This document shows, piece after piece, positions 18,122-26,507 of a DNA stretch of 64,000 nt; position 1 is the stretch's first letter; every line of letters begins with the position of its first letter. Source of the stretch: Hyphomicrobiales bacterium (GTDB lineage: Bacteria > Pseudomonadota > Alphaproteobacteria > Rhizobiales > Beijerinckiaceae); contig JAIXTM010000002.1 of assembly GCA_027483945.1 (NCBI GenBank), positions 1-64,000 on the forward strand, given 5' to 3'. Below the pieces are notes generated by a model, which saw only the letters and a program-made list of their open reading frames with translations, was not told the DNA's origin and searched no databases. The position numbers and the translations under genes are program-made.

Positions 18122-20251
18122 ATGGCGGAAGGGCGCGCCAGTCCAGTGAGACGGACGCTACGGATGGCGGGGGCCGGTCTTGCGGCCGCCGTCCTGAGCG
18201 GCGCGGCAGCGGTCGGCCTCTATGCGGCGAGCCTGCCGCCGCTGGACCTGTCCGCGACGGCGGCACGCTCGGCGCTGATCCTCGACCGGGAGGGGCGCCT
18301 GCTGCGCCCCTTCGTCAGCCCCGCCGGGCGCTGGACGCTTCCCGTCACCCATCAGGACGTCGATCCGCGCTACCTCGCCATGTTGAAAGGCTTCGAGGAC
18401 CGGCGCTTCGACAGCCATGCCGGCATCGACCCGCTGGCTTTCGCCCGTGCCGCCTGGCAGATCGCGACGCATGGTCGGATCGTCTCAGGAGGCTCGACGC
18501 TGACCATGCAGGTGGCGCGGCTGTTGGAGCCGCGCGGCGAGCGGTCTTTCGCGGCCAAGCTGCGCCAGGCGATCCGCGCCGTTCAGCTGGAGCGCCGCTT
18601 CACCAAGGGCGAGATCCTCGATCTCTACCTCACGCTGGCGCCCTTCGGCGGCAATCTCGAGGGCGTGCGCGCCGCGAGCCTGGCCTATTTCGGCAAGGAG
18701 CCCAAGCGCCTCTCCACGGCCGAGGCCGCCCTTCTCGTCGCCCTTCCCCAGGCGCCGGAGGCCCGCCGGCCGGACCGGGCGCAAACGGCCGCGCGCGTCG
18801 CCCGGGACCGGGTCCTGGCCTCCGCCCAGGCCGCCGGCCTCGTCACCCCGGAGGAACGGGAAACGGCCGGCGCGTCCACCCTGCCGCCGGGGCGCCTCGC
18901 CTTCCCCGCCTTCGCGCCGCATGCGGCTGAAGCGGCCTGGCGGGAGCGGCCGGATGCGCCGATCCAGCGCCTGACGCTCGACCTGCGCATGCAGCAGGGG
19001 CTGGAGCAGCTCGCCCGGGAGCGCGTCGTCGGCCAGAACGCTGCGCTGTCCGTCGCGATCCTCGTCGCCGACAACGAGACCGGCGAAATCCGCGCCCATG
19101 TCGGCGGCGTCGACTATTTTTCGACCGAGCGTGCCGGCGCCATCGATCTGACGCGGGCCCTGCGTTCGCCGGGTTCGGCGCTGAAACCTTTCATCTATGC
19201 CCTCGCCTTCGAGAACGGCATCGCCCATCCCGAGACGATGCTCGAGGACCGGCCGGCGCGTTTCGGCCTGTACGTCCCCGAGAATTTCGACCTCGCCTTC
19301 CAGGGCACGGTGACGGCCCGCAAGGCGCTGCAGCTGTCGTTGAACATCCCCGCCGTGGATCTCCTGTCCGCGCTGGGACCCCAGCGTTTCCTGACGCGGC
19401 TGCAAGGCGCGGGCGCCGGAATCGCGCTCCCCAGGAATGGCGCTTCGGGCGGCCTTGCCGGCGACGGAGACGCCGCGCCGGGGCTCGCCGTGGCCCTGGG
19501 CGGTCTTGGCATCACGCTTCAGGACCTGACGCGGCTCTATGTCGGCCTTGCTCGCGGCGGCGAGACGATTGACCTGACAGTCCGTGCCAGGTCCGGCCCG
19601 GGCGAGTCGCCGCTTCGCTTCGTCGATCCGGTGCCCGCATGGTACGTGACCGACACGCTGCTCGGAGCCCCGCCGCCCGCCAGCGCCCTGCCCGGCCGGA
19701 TCGCCTACAAGACCGGCACCTCCTACGGCTACCGGGACGCCTGGGCGGTGGGTTACGACCGCACCCATACGATCGGCGTCTGGGTCGGCCGGGCCGATAA
19801 CGGGGCCGTGCCGGGCCTGGTCGGGCGCCTCGTGGCCGCGCCCATCCTGTTCGACGCCTTCGCCCGCATTGGCATCGACCAGCGTCCTTTCCCGCGCCCG
19901 GCCGGCGTGCTGGCCGCGACACCCGCGACGCTGCCGCCGCCCCTGCGCCATCTGCGGCAGGACGTGCCCAAAGTGGCTGGAGCGATCGCCCAGCAGGGCC
20001 TGCGCCTCGCCTTCCCGCCGGACGGCGCCCGGATCGATCTCGCCTCCGGTGCGGCGGACGGAGCCGACGGGCTTGCGCTGAAGGTCGCCGGCGGGACCGG
20101 ACCCTTCACCTTCCTGGTGGACGGACTGCCGGTCGCCGGCCCCGTCGCCCGGCGTCAAACCGTCTGGCGCCCGCCCGGCCCGGGCTTTCTGCGCCTGTCC
20201 GTCATCGACGCGACCGGTGCCACCGACAGCGTCAGCGTCCGGGTCCAGTGA
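18122..20251 (+). CDS. pbpC: Penicillin-binding protein 1C (bifunctional)
   Basis: A 709-residue inner-membrane peptidoglycan synthase. An N-terminal membrane anchor (15-37) is followed by the GT51 domain with FEDRRFDSHAGIDPLA (Glu about 92) and GGSTLTMQVARLL. The transpeptidase domain has SALK in SPGSALKPF, SLN in ALQLSLNIPA and KTG in YKTGTSYGYRDAW, so all three penicillin-binding motifs are intact. The C-terminus has the BiPBP_C-type beta domain specific to PBP1C. It follows the alpha-2-macroglobulin gene after 4 nt; the pair is thought to protect and repair the wall after attack. Confidence 0.94.
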   Translation: MAEGRASPVRRTLRMAGAGLAAAVLSGAAAVGLYAASLPPLDLSATAARSALILDREGRLLRPFVSPAGRWTLPVTHQDVDPRYLAMLKGFEDRRFDSHAGIDPLAFARAAWQIATHGRIVSGGSTLTMQVARLLEPRGERSFAAKLRQAIRAVQLERRFTKGEILDLYLTLAPFGGNLEGVRAASLAYFGKEPKRLSTAEAALLVALPQAPEARRPDRAQTAARVARDRVLASAQAAGLVTPEERETAGASTLPPGRLAFPAFAPHAAEAAWRERPDAPIQRLTLDLRMQQGLEQLARERVVGQNAALSVAILVADNETGEIRAHVGGVDYFSTERAGAIDLTRALRSPGSALKPFIYALAFENGIAHPETMLEDRPARFGLYVPENFDLAFQGTVTARKALQLSLNIPAVDLLSALGPQRFLTRLQGAGAGIALPRNGASGGLAGDGDAAPGLAVALGGLGITLQDLTRLYVGLARGGETIDLTVRARSGPGESPLRFVDPVPAWYVTDTLLGAPPPASALPGRIAYKTGTSYGYRDAWAVGYDRTHTIGVWVGRADNGAVPGLVGRLVAAPILFDAFARIGIDQRPFPRPAGVLAATPATLPPPLRHLRQDVPKVAGAIAQQGLRLAFPPDGARIDLASGAADGADGLALKVAGGTGPFTFLVDGLPVAGPVARRQTVWRPPGPGFLRLSVIDATGATDSVSVRVQ

Positions 20252-20258
20252 CGAAAAA

Positions 20259-20278
20259 GGGCGGCCCGAAGGCCGCCC
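20259..20278 (-). terminator. Rho-independent terminator of the iron-type binding protein gene
   Basis: On the minus strand GGGCGGCC-TTCG-GGCCGCCC forms a perfect 8-bp stem with a UUCG tetraloop followed directly by TTTTT (20254-20258). It lies 50 nt past the stop of the 20329-21360 gene. Because the stem is symmetrical it may also slow transcription coming from pbpC, which ends 7 nt away. Confidence 0.88.
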
Positions 20279-20328
20279 AGTCTTGAGCTTGGGAGGACCA
20301 AGCTTGGCGCGCGGGAGGAACCAGCGCG

Positions 20329-21360
20329 TCAACGCGGGATGCTGTTCACGTCCTTTTCCCAACGGTCGAGCAGGCGCTTGCGCTCGGCCGCGGAGCCGTA
20401 CTTGATGAAGTCGTAGTTCACGAGCTTGAGCCGGGTCAGGTCCGGCGCGCCGGAGGGCGGCTCGGCAGCCGTGTTGGACGGCGAGACGTTCATCTTGCCG
20501 ACCTCGTAGCCGATCTTCTGGGCTGCCGGCTGCAGCGCCCATTCATAGAACCGCTGGGCCGAGGCGAGGTTGCGGGCACCCGTGATGATCGACATGGAGC
20601 CGATCTCGTAGGCGGTGCCCTCGCACGGCGCGTTATAGCCGACCGGGAAGCCGGCCTTCTGCTCGGTCACGGTGTCGTGGATGAAGTTGATGGCAACGCC
20701 GGTCTCGCCGCGGGCGGCCGCCTTGATCGGGCCGGCGCCGGAGCGCGGATAGGCGTTGATATTGGCGTGCAGCTTCTTCAGGTAGTCGAAGGCCTGCTCC
20801 TCGCCCATCAGCTGGACGAGCGTCGCGATCGCCAGATAGGCCGTGCCCGAGGAGTTCGGGTTCGGCATCTGGATCTCGCCCTTGTAGTCAGCCTTCAGAA
20901 GGTCGGCCCAGCACTTGGGCTCCGGGATCTTCTTCTTGGCCAGCACTTCCTTGTTGAAGCCGATGCCCAGCGCGCCCGAATAGACGCCGACGGAGCGCTT
21001 CTTGGACTGCGCCCACTGGTTCTGCGCCCAGGGATGCAGGCTGTTCATGGCCTTGGGTGTGTATTCCTGCGTCAGGCCCTCGGTGGCCGCGACCAGATGC
21101 GGGTCCTGCGTGCCGCCATACCAGACGTCACCGCGGGGATTGTCCTTCTCGGCGCGGATCTGCGCGAAGGTCTCGCCGACCGACTTCTGCACCATGTTGA
21201 CCTTGATGCCGGTCTCGGACTGGAAGGCCACGGCCATGCCCTGGCACCATTCCACCTGCATCGAGCAATAGACGTTGAGGTCCTGCGCCCGTGCGGCCGT
21301 TCCCATCGCGCATGCCGACACCGTCAGGGCCAGCGCGGCGGCCCATTGTCCCTTGGACAT
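20329..21360 (-). CDS. ABC transporter periplasmic binding protein, iron(III)/FbpA-like family
   Basis: A 343-residue exported binding protein. A signal peptide (MSKGQWAAALALTVSACAMGTAARA) precedes a mature domain starting QDLNVYCSMQVEWCQGMA. Segments such as GVYSGALGIGFNKEVLAKKKIPEP and the SGTAYLAIATLVQLMGEE hinge are typical of Fe3+ or phosphonate-type binding proteins (SBP_bac_6/FbpA). ATG at 21358-21360 has GGAG 7 nt upstream. No permease or ATPase gene is adjacent, so its partner must be elsewhere or it may have another role. The ligand is uncertain. Confidence 0.82.
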   Translation of the reverse strand: MSKGQWAAALALTVSACAMGTAARAQDLNVYCSMQVEWCQGMAVAFQSETGIKVNMVQKSVGETFAQIRAEKDNPRGDVWYGGTQDPHLVAATEGLTQEYTPKAMNSLHPWAQNQWAQSKKRSVGVYSGALGIGFNKEVLAKKKIPEPKCWADLLKADYKGEIQMPNPNSSGTAYLAIATLVQLMGEEQAFDYLKKLHANINAYPRSGAGPIKAAARGETGVAINFIHDTVTEQKAGFPVGYNAPCEGTAYEIGSMSIITGARNLASAQRFYEWALQPAAQKIGYEVGKMNVSPSNTAAEPPSGAPDLTRLKLVNYDFIKYGSAAERKRLLDRWEKDVNSIPR

Positions 21361-21490
21361 TCGTTTTCTCCACATCATCGGCTCTCTAACCGGAACCGTC
21401 CACGTATGAATACTACAATAACCGGAGCGCATAAAGGGGAATTTTTCGCCGGTATCGGGAAAAGACCGGGTATATCGTCGTAGTTATGAT

Positions 21491-21503
21491 GTAGTTTAAC
21501 TAC
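21491..21503. promoter_or_regulatory. Dyad in AT-rich spacer upstream of binding-protein gene
   Basis: GTAGTT-T-AACTAC is a perfect inverted repeat in an unusually AT-rich island (about 21405-21505). The spacer is shared by the minus-strand binding-protein gene and the plus-strand MBL gene. A further tagttatgatg lies next to it. It does not match the Irr or RirA iron boxes I know. It may be a promoter element or an operator. Confidence 0.35.
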
Positions 21504-21590
21504 GCTTCCGGTACGCCGAGGCGGCTACGCGCCGCTTTCGCCTTCCCCTGTCAGGCCCGCCCCGGTAACAGGAGAAAGAGGGAGATTATC

Positions 21591-22250
21591 ATGACAGACC
21601 GGCCCGAACCAAAGCTGCGCGTCGCCATCGTCCCGGTGACGCCGTTCCAGCAGAATTGCTGCCTCGTCTGGTGCACGCAGACGATGAGGGGAGCCGTCGT
21701 CGATCCCGGCGGCGACCTGGAGCGCATCCGGGACGTGATCGCGCAAGCCGGCGTGACCGTGGAGAAGATTCTGCTCACCCACGGCCATATCGACCATGCC
21801 GGCGGCGCGGCGGAGCTGGCGGGGGAGCTCGGTGTCCCCGTCGAGGGCCCGCATGAGGACGACCTCTACCTGCTGCAATCGCTCGTCGCGAAAGGCCGGG
21901 AATACGGCATGGACAACGCCATGAACCTCACGCCGGACCGCTGGCTGAGCGAAGGCGACAGCGTGACCGTGGGGGAAGCTTCCTTCGACGTGCTGCACTG
22001 CCCCGGCCATTCGCCGGGCAGCGTGGTCTTCGTCCAGCGCGAGCACCGCTTCGCCCTGGTGGGAGACGTGATCTTCCGGGGCTCGGTCGGGCGCACGGAC
22101 CTGCCGCGGGGCGACCATGCCGCGCTCATCGCCTCGATCCGCGACAAGCTCCTGCCGCTGGGCGACGAAACGGCCTTCATCTGCGGCCACGGCCCCACCA
22201 GCACGATCGGGCAGGAGCGCCTGACCAATCCGTTCCTGCAGGGCGACTGA
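21591..22250 (+). CDS. MBL-fold metallo-hydrolase (glyoxalase II / YcbL-like)
   Basis: A 219-residue metallo-beta-lactamase-fold hydrolase. The metal motif THGHIDHAGG, the later His in CPGHSPGS, the bridging Asp in LVGDVIFRGSVGRTDLP and the last His in CGHGPTSTIGQE are all present. These place it in the glyoxalase II group (S-lactoylglutathione or persulfide-type thioesters), short YcbL type. ATG at 21591 follows a purine-rich aggagaaagaggga leader. Physiological substrate is not defined. Confidence 0.85.
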   Translation: MTDRPEPKLRVAIVPVTPFQQNCCLVWCTQTMRGAVVDPGGDLERIRDVIAQAGVTVEKILLTHGHIDHAGGAAELAGELGVPVEGPHEDDLYLLQSLVAKGREYGMDNAMNLTPDRWLSEGDSVTVGEASFDVLHCPGHSPGSVVFVQREHRFALVGDVIFRGSVGRTDLPRGDHAALIASIRDKLLPLGDETAFICGHGPTSTIGQERLTNPFLQGD

Positions 22251-22253
22251 GGC

Positions 22254-22556
22254 TCAGGAGGCGCGCTTCCTGCGCGTCTCGGCCGCTTTCTTCGCCGATG
22301 CGGACCGGGCCGCGGCCGGGCGCGAGGCGGAGGCCTCGCCGCCCTTGCTGCCGCCCTTATGCGCCGCGGGATGGCCGGTGTCCTTGCCCCGGCCGGAACC
22401 GGACTTCTTGCCCCCGCCATCGTCCTTGTTGACGGTGGCCCAGGCGCGCCGCTCCGCCTCCTCGTGGGAGACGCCGCGCTTCTCGTAGCCTTCCTCGATA
22501 TGCTCGGCCTTGCGCTTCTGCTTGTCGGTATAGGCGTCCTTGTCTCCGCGGGGCAT
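22254..22556 (-). CDS. Small Lys-rich conserved protein (often called plasmid stabilization protein)
   Basis: A 100-residue basic protein beginning MPRGDKDAYTDKQKRKAEHIEEGYEKRGVSHEEAERRAW, a conserved helical N-terminus with the signature EEAERRAWATVNK. A disordered Gly/Ser/Lys/Ala tail ending in KKAAETRRKRAS follows. Homologues are widespread in Proteobacteria under the misleading name plasmid stabilization protein; no experimental function is known to me. Convergent with the MBL gene, 3 nt apart. Confidence 0.8.
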   Translation of the reverse strand: MPRGDKDAYTDKQKRKAEHIEEGYEKRGVSHEEAERRAWATVNKDDGGGKKSGSGRGKDTGHPAAHKGGSKGGEASASRPAAARSASAKKAAETRRKRAS

Positions 22557-22674
22557 GACGTCCTCCTTCGCGCGGCGTCCGGTCAGGAAAGAACAAGCGC
22601 CGCGGCACCGCGTTCCCTGCTGCATCCGTTTGGGGCGGCCGCGTGTAACCCACGCGGGGCCAATGCCGGGCACG

Positions 22675-22881
22675 ATGATGAACGAAGACCGACGCGACGA
22701 TATCCGCACCGACCTGCGCCTGGCGCGCGGCCGGGGAGACGGGACCGACGACAGCGAGCCGGCCTATCACGAGGTCGCGGAGCTTACCCGCGCCTTCATG
22801 GCCATCAGCGATCCGGAGCAGCGCGCCTCCGTCCTCATCCTGGCGCGGGCCCTCGCCAAGGCTGACCGCCTGAGGGGCTGA
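22675..22881 (+). CDS. Small hypothetical protein
   Basis: A 68-residue acidic/basic protein (MMNEDRRDDIRTDLRLARGRG...). The C-terminal half, EVAELTRAFMAISDPEQRASVLILARALAKADRL, looks like two amphipathic helices. No family recognised with certainty. An alternative ATG lies at 22663. Divergent from the small basic gene, with a 118-nt spacer. Confidence 0.5.
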   Translation: MMNEDRRDDIRTDLRLARGRGDGTDDSEPAYHEVAELTRAFMAISDPEQRASVLILARALAKADRLRG

Positions 22882-22928
22882 CACCGACGGGATTGAACCG
22901 GCCGCGCCGCCTGTGCCATGCCGTGGCG

Positions 22929-23258
22929 ATGCAAAGGTTCGCGTTCCTGCTGGCGCTCGCCGCCGCCCTTCTCCCGGCCGCCGCTGAGCCCGGCCTGGCG
23001 CTCGATCCGACCTGGACCGAGCGCAAATGCGCGCTGTACGGCGACGCATGGCGCAAGGTGCGCCGCGCGCCGGCCTATGCCGGAATGGGCGAGGACTTCG
23101 TCGCCGCCAACGAGCGCTTCATCGCCGCAGGCTGCACCGGCGAGCGGGACGCCTGCCCCCGCAGCGACGCGGATTTCCGCGCGGCGGACGCGCTCTCGCT
23201 CATGGCGGTCACGGAGGGAATGGCCGGCTCGTTCCTGCCCTTCGCCTGCCGCAAGTGA
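22929..23258 (+). CDS. Small secreted four-cysteine hypothetical protein
   Basis: A 109-residue protein with a signal peptide (MQRFAFLLALAAALLPAAAEPGLA). The mature part has four cysteines (ERKCALYGDAW, AAGCTGE, RDACPR, PFACRK) that could form two disulfides in the periplasm. The ATG at 22929 puts the signal peptide at the N-terminus. No family recognised. It begins 47 nt after the previous small gene. Confidence 0.6.
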   Translation: MQRFAFLLALAAALLPAAAEPGLALDPTWTERKCALYGDAWRKVRRAPAYAGMGEDFVAANERFIAAGCTGERDACPRSDADFRAADALSLMAVTEGMAGSFLPFACRK

Positions 23259-23315
23259 GTGGGGATGCAGGCTCATCGGAGCCGTGAGCGGCGTGAACTG
23301 GCGCGATCGAGGAAG

Positions 23316-23405
23316 TGGCGGAGAGGGAGGGATTTGAACCCCCGATACGGTTGCCCGTATGCCGCATTTCGAGTGCGGTGCATTCAACCACTCTGCCACC
23401 TCTCC
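23316..23405 (-). tRNA. tRNA-Ser (anticodon CGA)
   Basis: On the minus strand the sequence begins GGAGAGGTGGCAGAGTGG, a class II tRNA with acceptor stem GGAGAGG/CCTCTCC. The anticodon loop reads CTCGAAA (CGA at 23369-23371). A long variable arm (tacggg/cccgta-like) and the T arm GGTTCGAATCC follow. The 3' CCA is encoded (23316-23318). Confidence 0.95.
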
Positions 23406-23554
23406 GCGATGCCGAGGTTGTCGAGCGGCGGGGTGCGCATAGCATGGCGCCCGCGAGGGCTCAAGCACGCCTCCGCAGACGGGCTTGTCGTTTTGCGCGG
23501 CCTTGACATCGCGCCCTCCGGCCTTTCCGCTCGCGGCCCGTTTCCGTCGCGGTG

Positions 23555-25189
23555 ATGCCAAGGACCATGCTGCCCGAGATCCCCGACTACGACCGGCTCT
23601 ACGCATCCTTCCGCTGGCAGGTGCCCGCGCGGTTCAATATCGGCGTCGCGGCCTGCGACGGCTGGGCGAAGGCCGAGCCCTCCCGGGTGGCCATCCTCGA
23701 CGTCGCCGCCGACGGTCGGGTCGACCCCGTCGACTACGCCGCCCTGCGCGACGCGTCGAACCGCCTCGCCAACGGGCTCGCGCGCCGGGGCGTGAAGCGC
23801 GGCGACCGGGTCGCGATCCTGCTGCCTCAGGGCAGAGCGGTGCCGGCGGCGCATCTCGCGATCTACAAGCTCGGCGCCATCGCCCTGCCGCTGGCGGCCC
23901 TGTTCGGGGTCGACGCCATCGCCTACCGGCTCGCCGATGCCGGCGCACGCGCCATCGTCACCAACGCGGCAGGCCTCGCCAAGCTGCGCGCCATGGACGG
24001 CGGCACTGCCGATCTGCCGCTGATCCTCTCCACCGACGGGCCCGACGGCGAGGCGCTCGGCTGGCGCGAGACCCTGGCCGCCGAGGCGCCGGACTTCGCC
24101 CCCGTCGACACGGCCGCCGACGACCCGGCGATGATGATCTACACGTCCGGGACGACCGGCGCGCCCAAGGGCGCCCTGCACGGGCACCGGGTTCTGCTGG
24201 GCCATCTGCCGGGCGTGCAGTTCCCCCACGAATTCCTGCCCAAACCGGGCGACAGGTTCTGGACCCCGGCGGACTGGGCCTGGGCCGGAGGCCTTCTCAA
24301 CATCCTCCTGCCGGGGCTCTATTTCGGCGTGCCGGTCGTCGCGCGGAAGTTCGAGAAGTTCGACCCGGAGGAAGGCTTCCGCCTCGTCCAGGATCTCGCC
24401 ATCCGCAACGTCTTCATCCCGCCCACGGCCCTGCGCATGCTGCGATCGGTGGAGAACCCGCGTGGGCGGTTCCGCCTGGACCTTCGCACCCTCGCGTCCG
24501 GCGGCGAGGCTTTGGGCGAACCGACCTTCGCCTGGGGCCGGGAGGCGCTGGGCCTTTCCATCAACGAGTTCTACGGCCAGACCGAGTGCAACCTCGTCCT
24601 GTCATCCTCCGCCGCCATCGGCGTGTCGAAGCCGGGCTTCATCGGCAGGGCGGTGCCGGGTCACGTGGTCGCGGTGATCGGCCCGGACGGCGCGGTCCGC
24701 GGCCCCGACGAGCCGGGCCAGATCGCGATCCGGCGTCCGGACCCGGTCATGTTCCTCGGTTACTGGAACAAGCCCGATGCGACCGCCGCCAAGTTCATCG
24801 GCGACTGGATGACGACCGGCGACCAGGGCGTCATGGACGAAGCCGGCTACGTCCGTTTCTTCGGCCGCGACGACGACGTCATCACCTCGGCCGGCTACCG
24901 GATCGGCCCCGGCGAGATCGAGGATTGCCTCCTCAAGCACCCGGCGGTCGCGCTCGCGGCGGCGGTGGGCAAGCCCGATTCGCTGCGAACCGAGATCGTG
25001 AAGGCCTTCATCGTGCTTAAGGCGGGGCACAGCCCGTCCGATGCCCTCGCCGCCGACATCCAGGCCTTCGTGCGCACGCGGCTCTCGGCCCACGAATATC
25101 CCCGCGAGATCGCCTTCCGCGAGGAATTGCCGCTCACCACGACCGGCAAGGTCATCCGCCGCATCCTGCGGGACGAGGAGACAGGCTAG
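23555..25189 (+). CDS. AMP-binding acyl-CoA synthetase (medium-chain type)
   Basis: A 544-residue ANL-superfamily ligase that forms acyl-CoA from a carboxylate via an acyl-adenylate. The P-loop is IYTSGTTGAPKGALH (near 195), the A4 motif NEFYGQTECN, the ATP-binding TTGDQG, and the catalytic Lys lies in LPLTTTGKVIRR. The hinge RDDDVITSAGYRIGPGEIE is complete. Closest to acetyl-CoA-synthetase-like medium-chain enzymes (AcsM). ATGs at 23555 and 23567 are both possible. Its TAG stop shares bases with the ftsY stop. Confidence 0.88.
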   Translation: MPRTMLPEIPDYDRLYASFRWQVPARFNIGVAACDGWAKAEPSRVAILDVAADGRVDPVDYAALRDASNRLANGLARRGVKRGDRVAILLPQGRAVPAAHLAIYKLGAIALPLAALFGVDAIAYRLADAGARAIVTNAAGLAKLRAMDGGTADLPLILSTDGPDGEALGWRETLAAEAPDFAPVDTAADDPAMMIYTSGTTGAPKGALHGHRVLLGHLPGVQFPHEFLPKPGDRFWTPADWAWAGGLLNILLPGLYFGVPVVARKFEKFDPEEGFRLVQDLAIRNVFIPPTALRMLRSVENPRGRFRLDLRTLASGGEALGEPTFAWGREALGLSINEFYGQTECNLVLSSSAAIGVSKPGFIGRAVPGHVVAVIGPDGAVRGPDEPGQIAIRRPDPVMFLGYWNKPDATAAKFIGDWMTTGDQGVMDEAGYVRFFGRDDDVITSAGYRIGPGEIEDCLLKHPAVALAAAVGKPDSLRTEIVKAFIVLKAGHSPSDALAADIQAFVRTRLSAHEYPREIAFREELPLTTTGKVIRRILRDEETG

Positions 25190-26394
25190 GCCCTGTCGAC
25201 CCCCGCGATGGCCCGGGCGAAATCGCCGGCATCGAAGGGCTCCAGGTCGTCGACGCCTTCGCCGACGCCGATGAAATGCACCGGAAGGCCGAACCTTCCG
25301 GCGAGCGCGACGAGGATGCCGCCGCGCGCCGTGCCGTCGAGCTTGGTCATGACGAGGCCGGTGATGCCGGCCGATTTCGAGAACAGCTCCACCTGTGACA
25401 GCGCGTTCTGGCCGACCGTCGCGTCGAGGACCAGCAGCGCCGCATGGGGCGCCTGCGGCTCCACCTTGCGGATGACGCGGACCACCTTCTCCAGCTCCGC
25501 CATCAGCTCGGTGCGGTTCTGCAGGCGGCCGGCGGTATCGATCAGCACGATGTCCGTCCCTTCCGCCTTGGCCCGCGTCAGGGCGTCGAAAGCAAGGCCC
25601 GCGGCATCCGCGCCCTGCTCCCGGGCCGCGACGGCGGCGCCCGTCCGCTCGCCCCAGACCTTGAGCTGCTCGATCGCGGCGGCGCGGAACGTGTCGCCGG
25701 CCGCCATCAGGACCGAGCGGCCCTGCGCGCGGAACTTGGCCGCCAGCTTGCCGATCGTGGTCGTCTTGCCCGCGCCGTTGACACCGACAATCAGGATGAC
25801 GAAGGGCTTCGTCCCCGGCGTGATGTCCAGCGGCCGGGCGACGGGCTTGAGGATCGCCTCCACCTCCCGCGCCATCACGGCCTTCACCTCGTCAGGCGCG
25901 ATCTCCTTCTCGTATCGGTCCCGGCCCACGGCAGCGGCGATGCGCGACGCCGCATCGAGGCCGAGATCGGCCTGGATCAGGATGTCCTCCAGCTCCTCCA
26001 GGGTCGCGGCATCGAGCTTGCGCTTGAACAGCAGCGCGGTGACGCCTCCGCCGATGGACTGGGACGTGCGCGAGAGGCCCTGGCTCAGCCGCTGCCACCA
26101 GGAGCGCGGCGCGTCGGCCTGCGCGAGGGGCATCTCGGGCGACGGAACGGGCAGCGGATCCGGCGCCTTCGGCTCGACCGGGACGGCCGGCGCCTCGGCG
26201 AGGGCCGCTGGCGGCTCGGTGGCCTCCGGCTCGGGCGTTGCCGGAGGAGCAGGTTCGGCCGGTGCCGGCGGAGTCCCGGGCACGGGCTCAGCCGCCGGCG
26301 GAGCAGGCTGTGCCGGCTCCTTCGGCTCCGGCGCCCTGCCGCGCCCGAACAGCCGGGACAGCAACCCGCCCTTGCCTTCGTTCTCGTCCGCCAT
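25186..26394 (-). CDS. ftsY: Signal recognition particle receptor FtsY
   Basis: A 402-residue SRP receptor GTPase for co-translational membrane targeting. The N-terminal A domain (about 25-110) is a Pro/Ala/Glu-rich low-complexity stretch. The N domain (about 115-185) precedes the G domain with GVNGAGKTTTIGKLA (P-loop), DTFRAAAIEQL, DTAGRLQNR and TKLDGTARGG. ATG at 26392-26394 starts MADENEGKGGLLSRLFGRG, the usual FtsY amphipathic N-terminus. Convergent with the acyl-CoA synthetase: the two TAG stops overlap in the palindrome CTAG. Confidence 0.96.
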   Translation of the reverse strand: MADENEGKGGLLSRLFGRGRAPEPKEPAQPAPPAAEPVPGTPPAPAEPAPPATPEPEATEPPAALAEAPAVPVEPKAPDPLPVPSPEMPLAQADAPRSWWQRLSQGLSRTSQSIGGGVTALLFKRKLDAATLEELEDILIQADLGLDAASRIAAAVGRDRYEKEIAPDEVKAVMAREVEAILKPVARPLDITPGTKPFVILIVGVNGAGKTTTIGKLAAKFRAQGRSVLMAAGDTFRAAAIEQLKVWGERTGAAVAAREQGADAAGLAFDALTRAKAEGTDIVLIDTAGRLQNRTELMAELEKVVRVIRKVEPQAPHAALLVLDATVGQNALSQVELFSKSAGITGLVMTKLDGTARGGILVALAGRFGLPVHFIGVGEGVDDLEPFDAGDFARAIAGVDRA

Positions 26395-26507
26395 GTCCGC
26401 TCCGTCTGTCGCGATCGCCTGCCAAGGATGAACCCGCACTTGCGGCGTGGGTTCGCGGGCATTAGCCCGGACGACGCGGGACCATCCCCGCGGACCGGAC
26501 CGATGCC

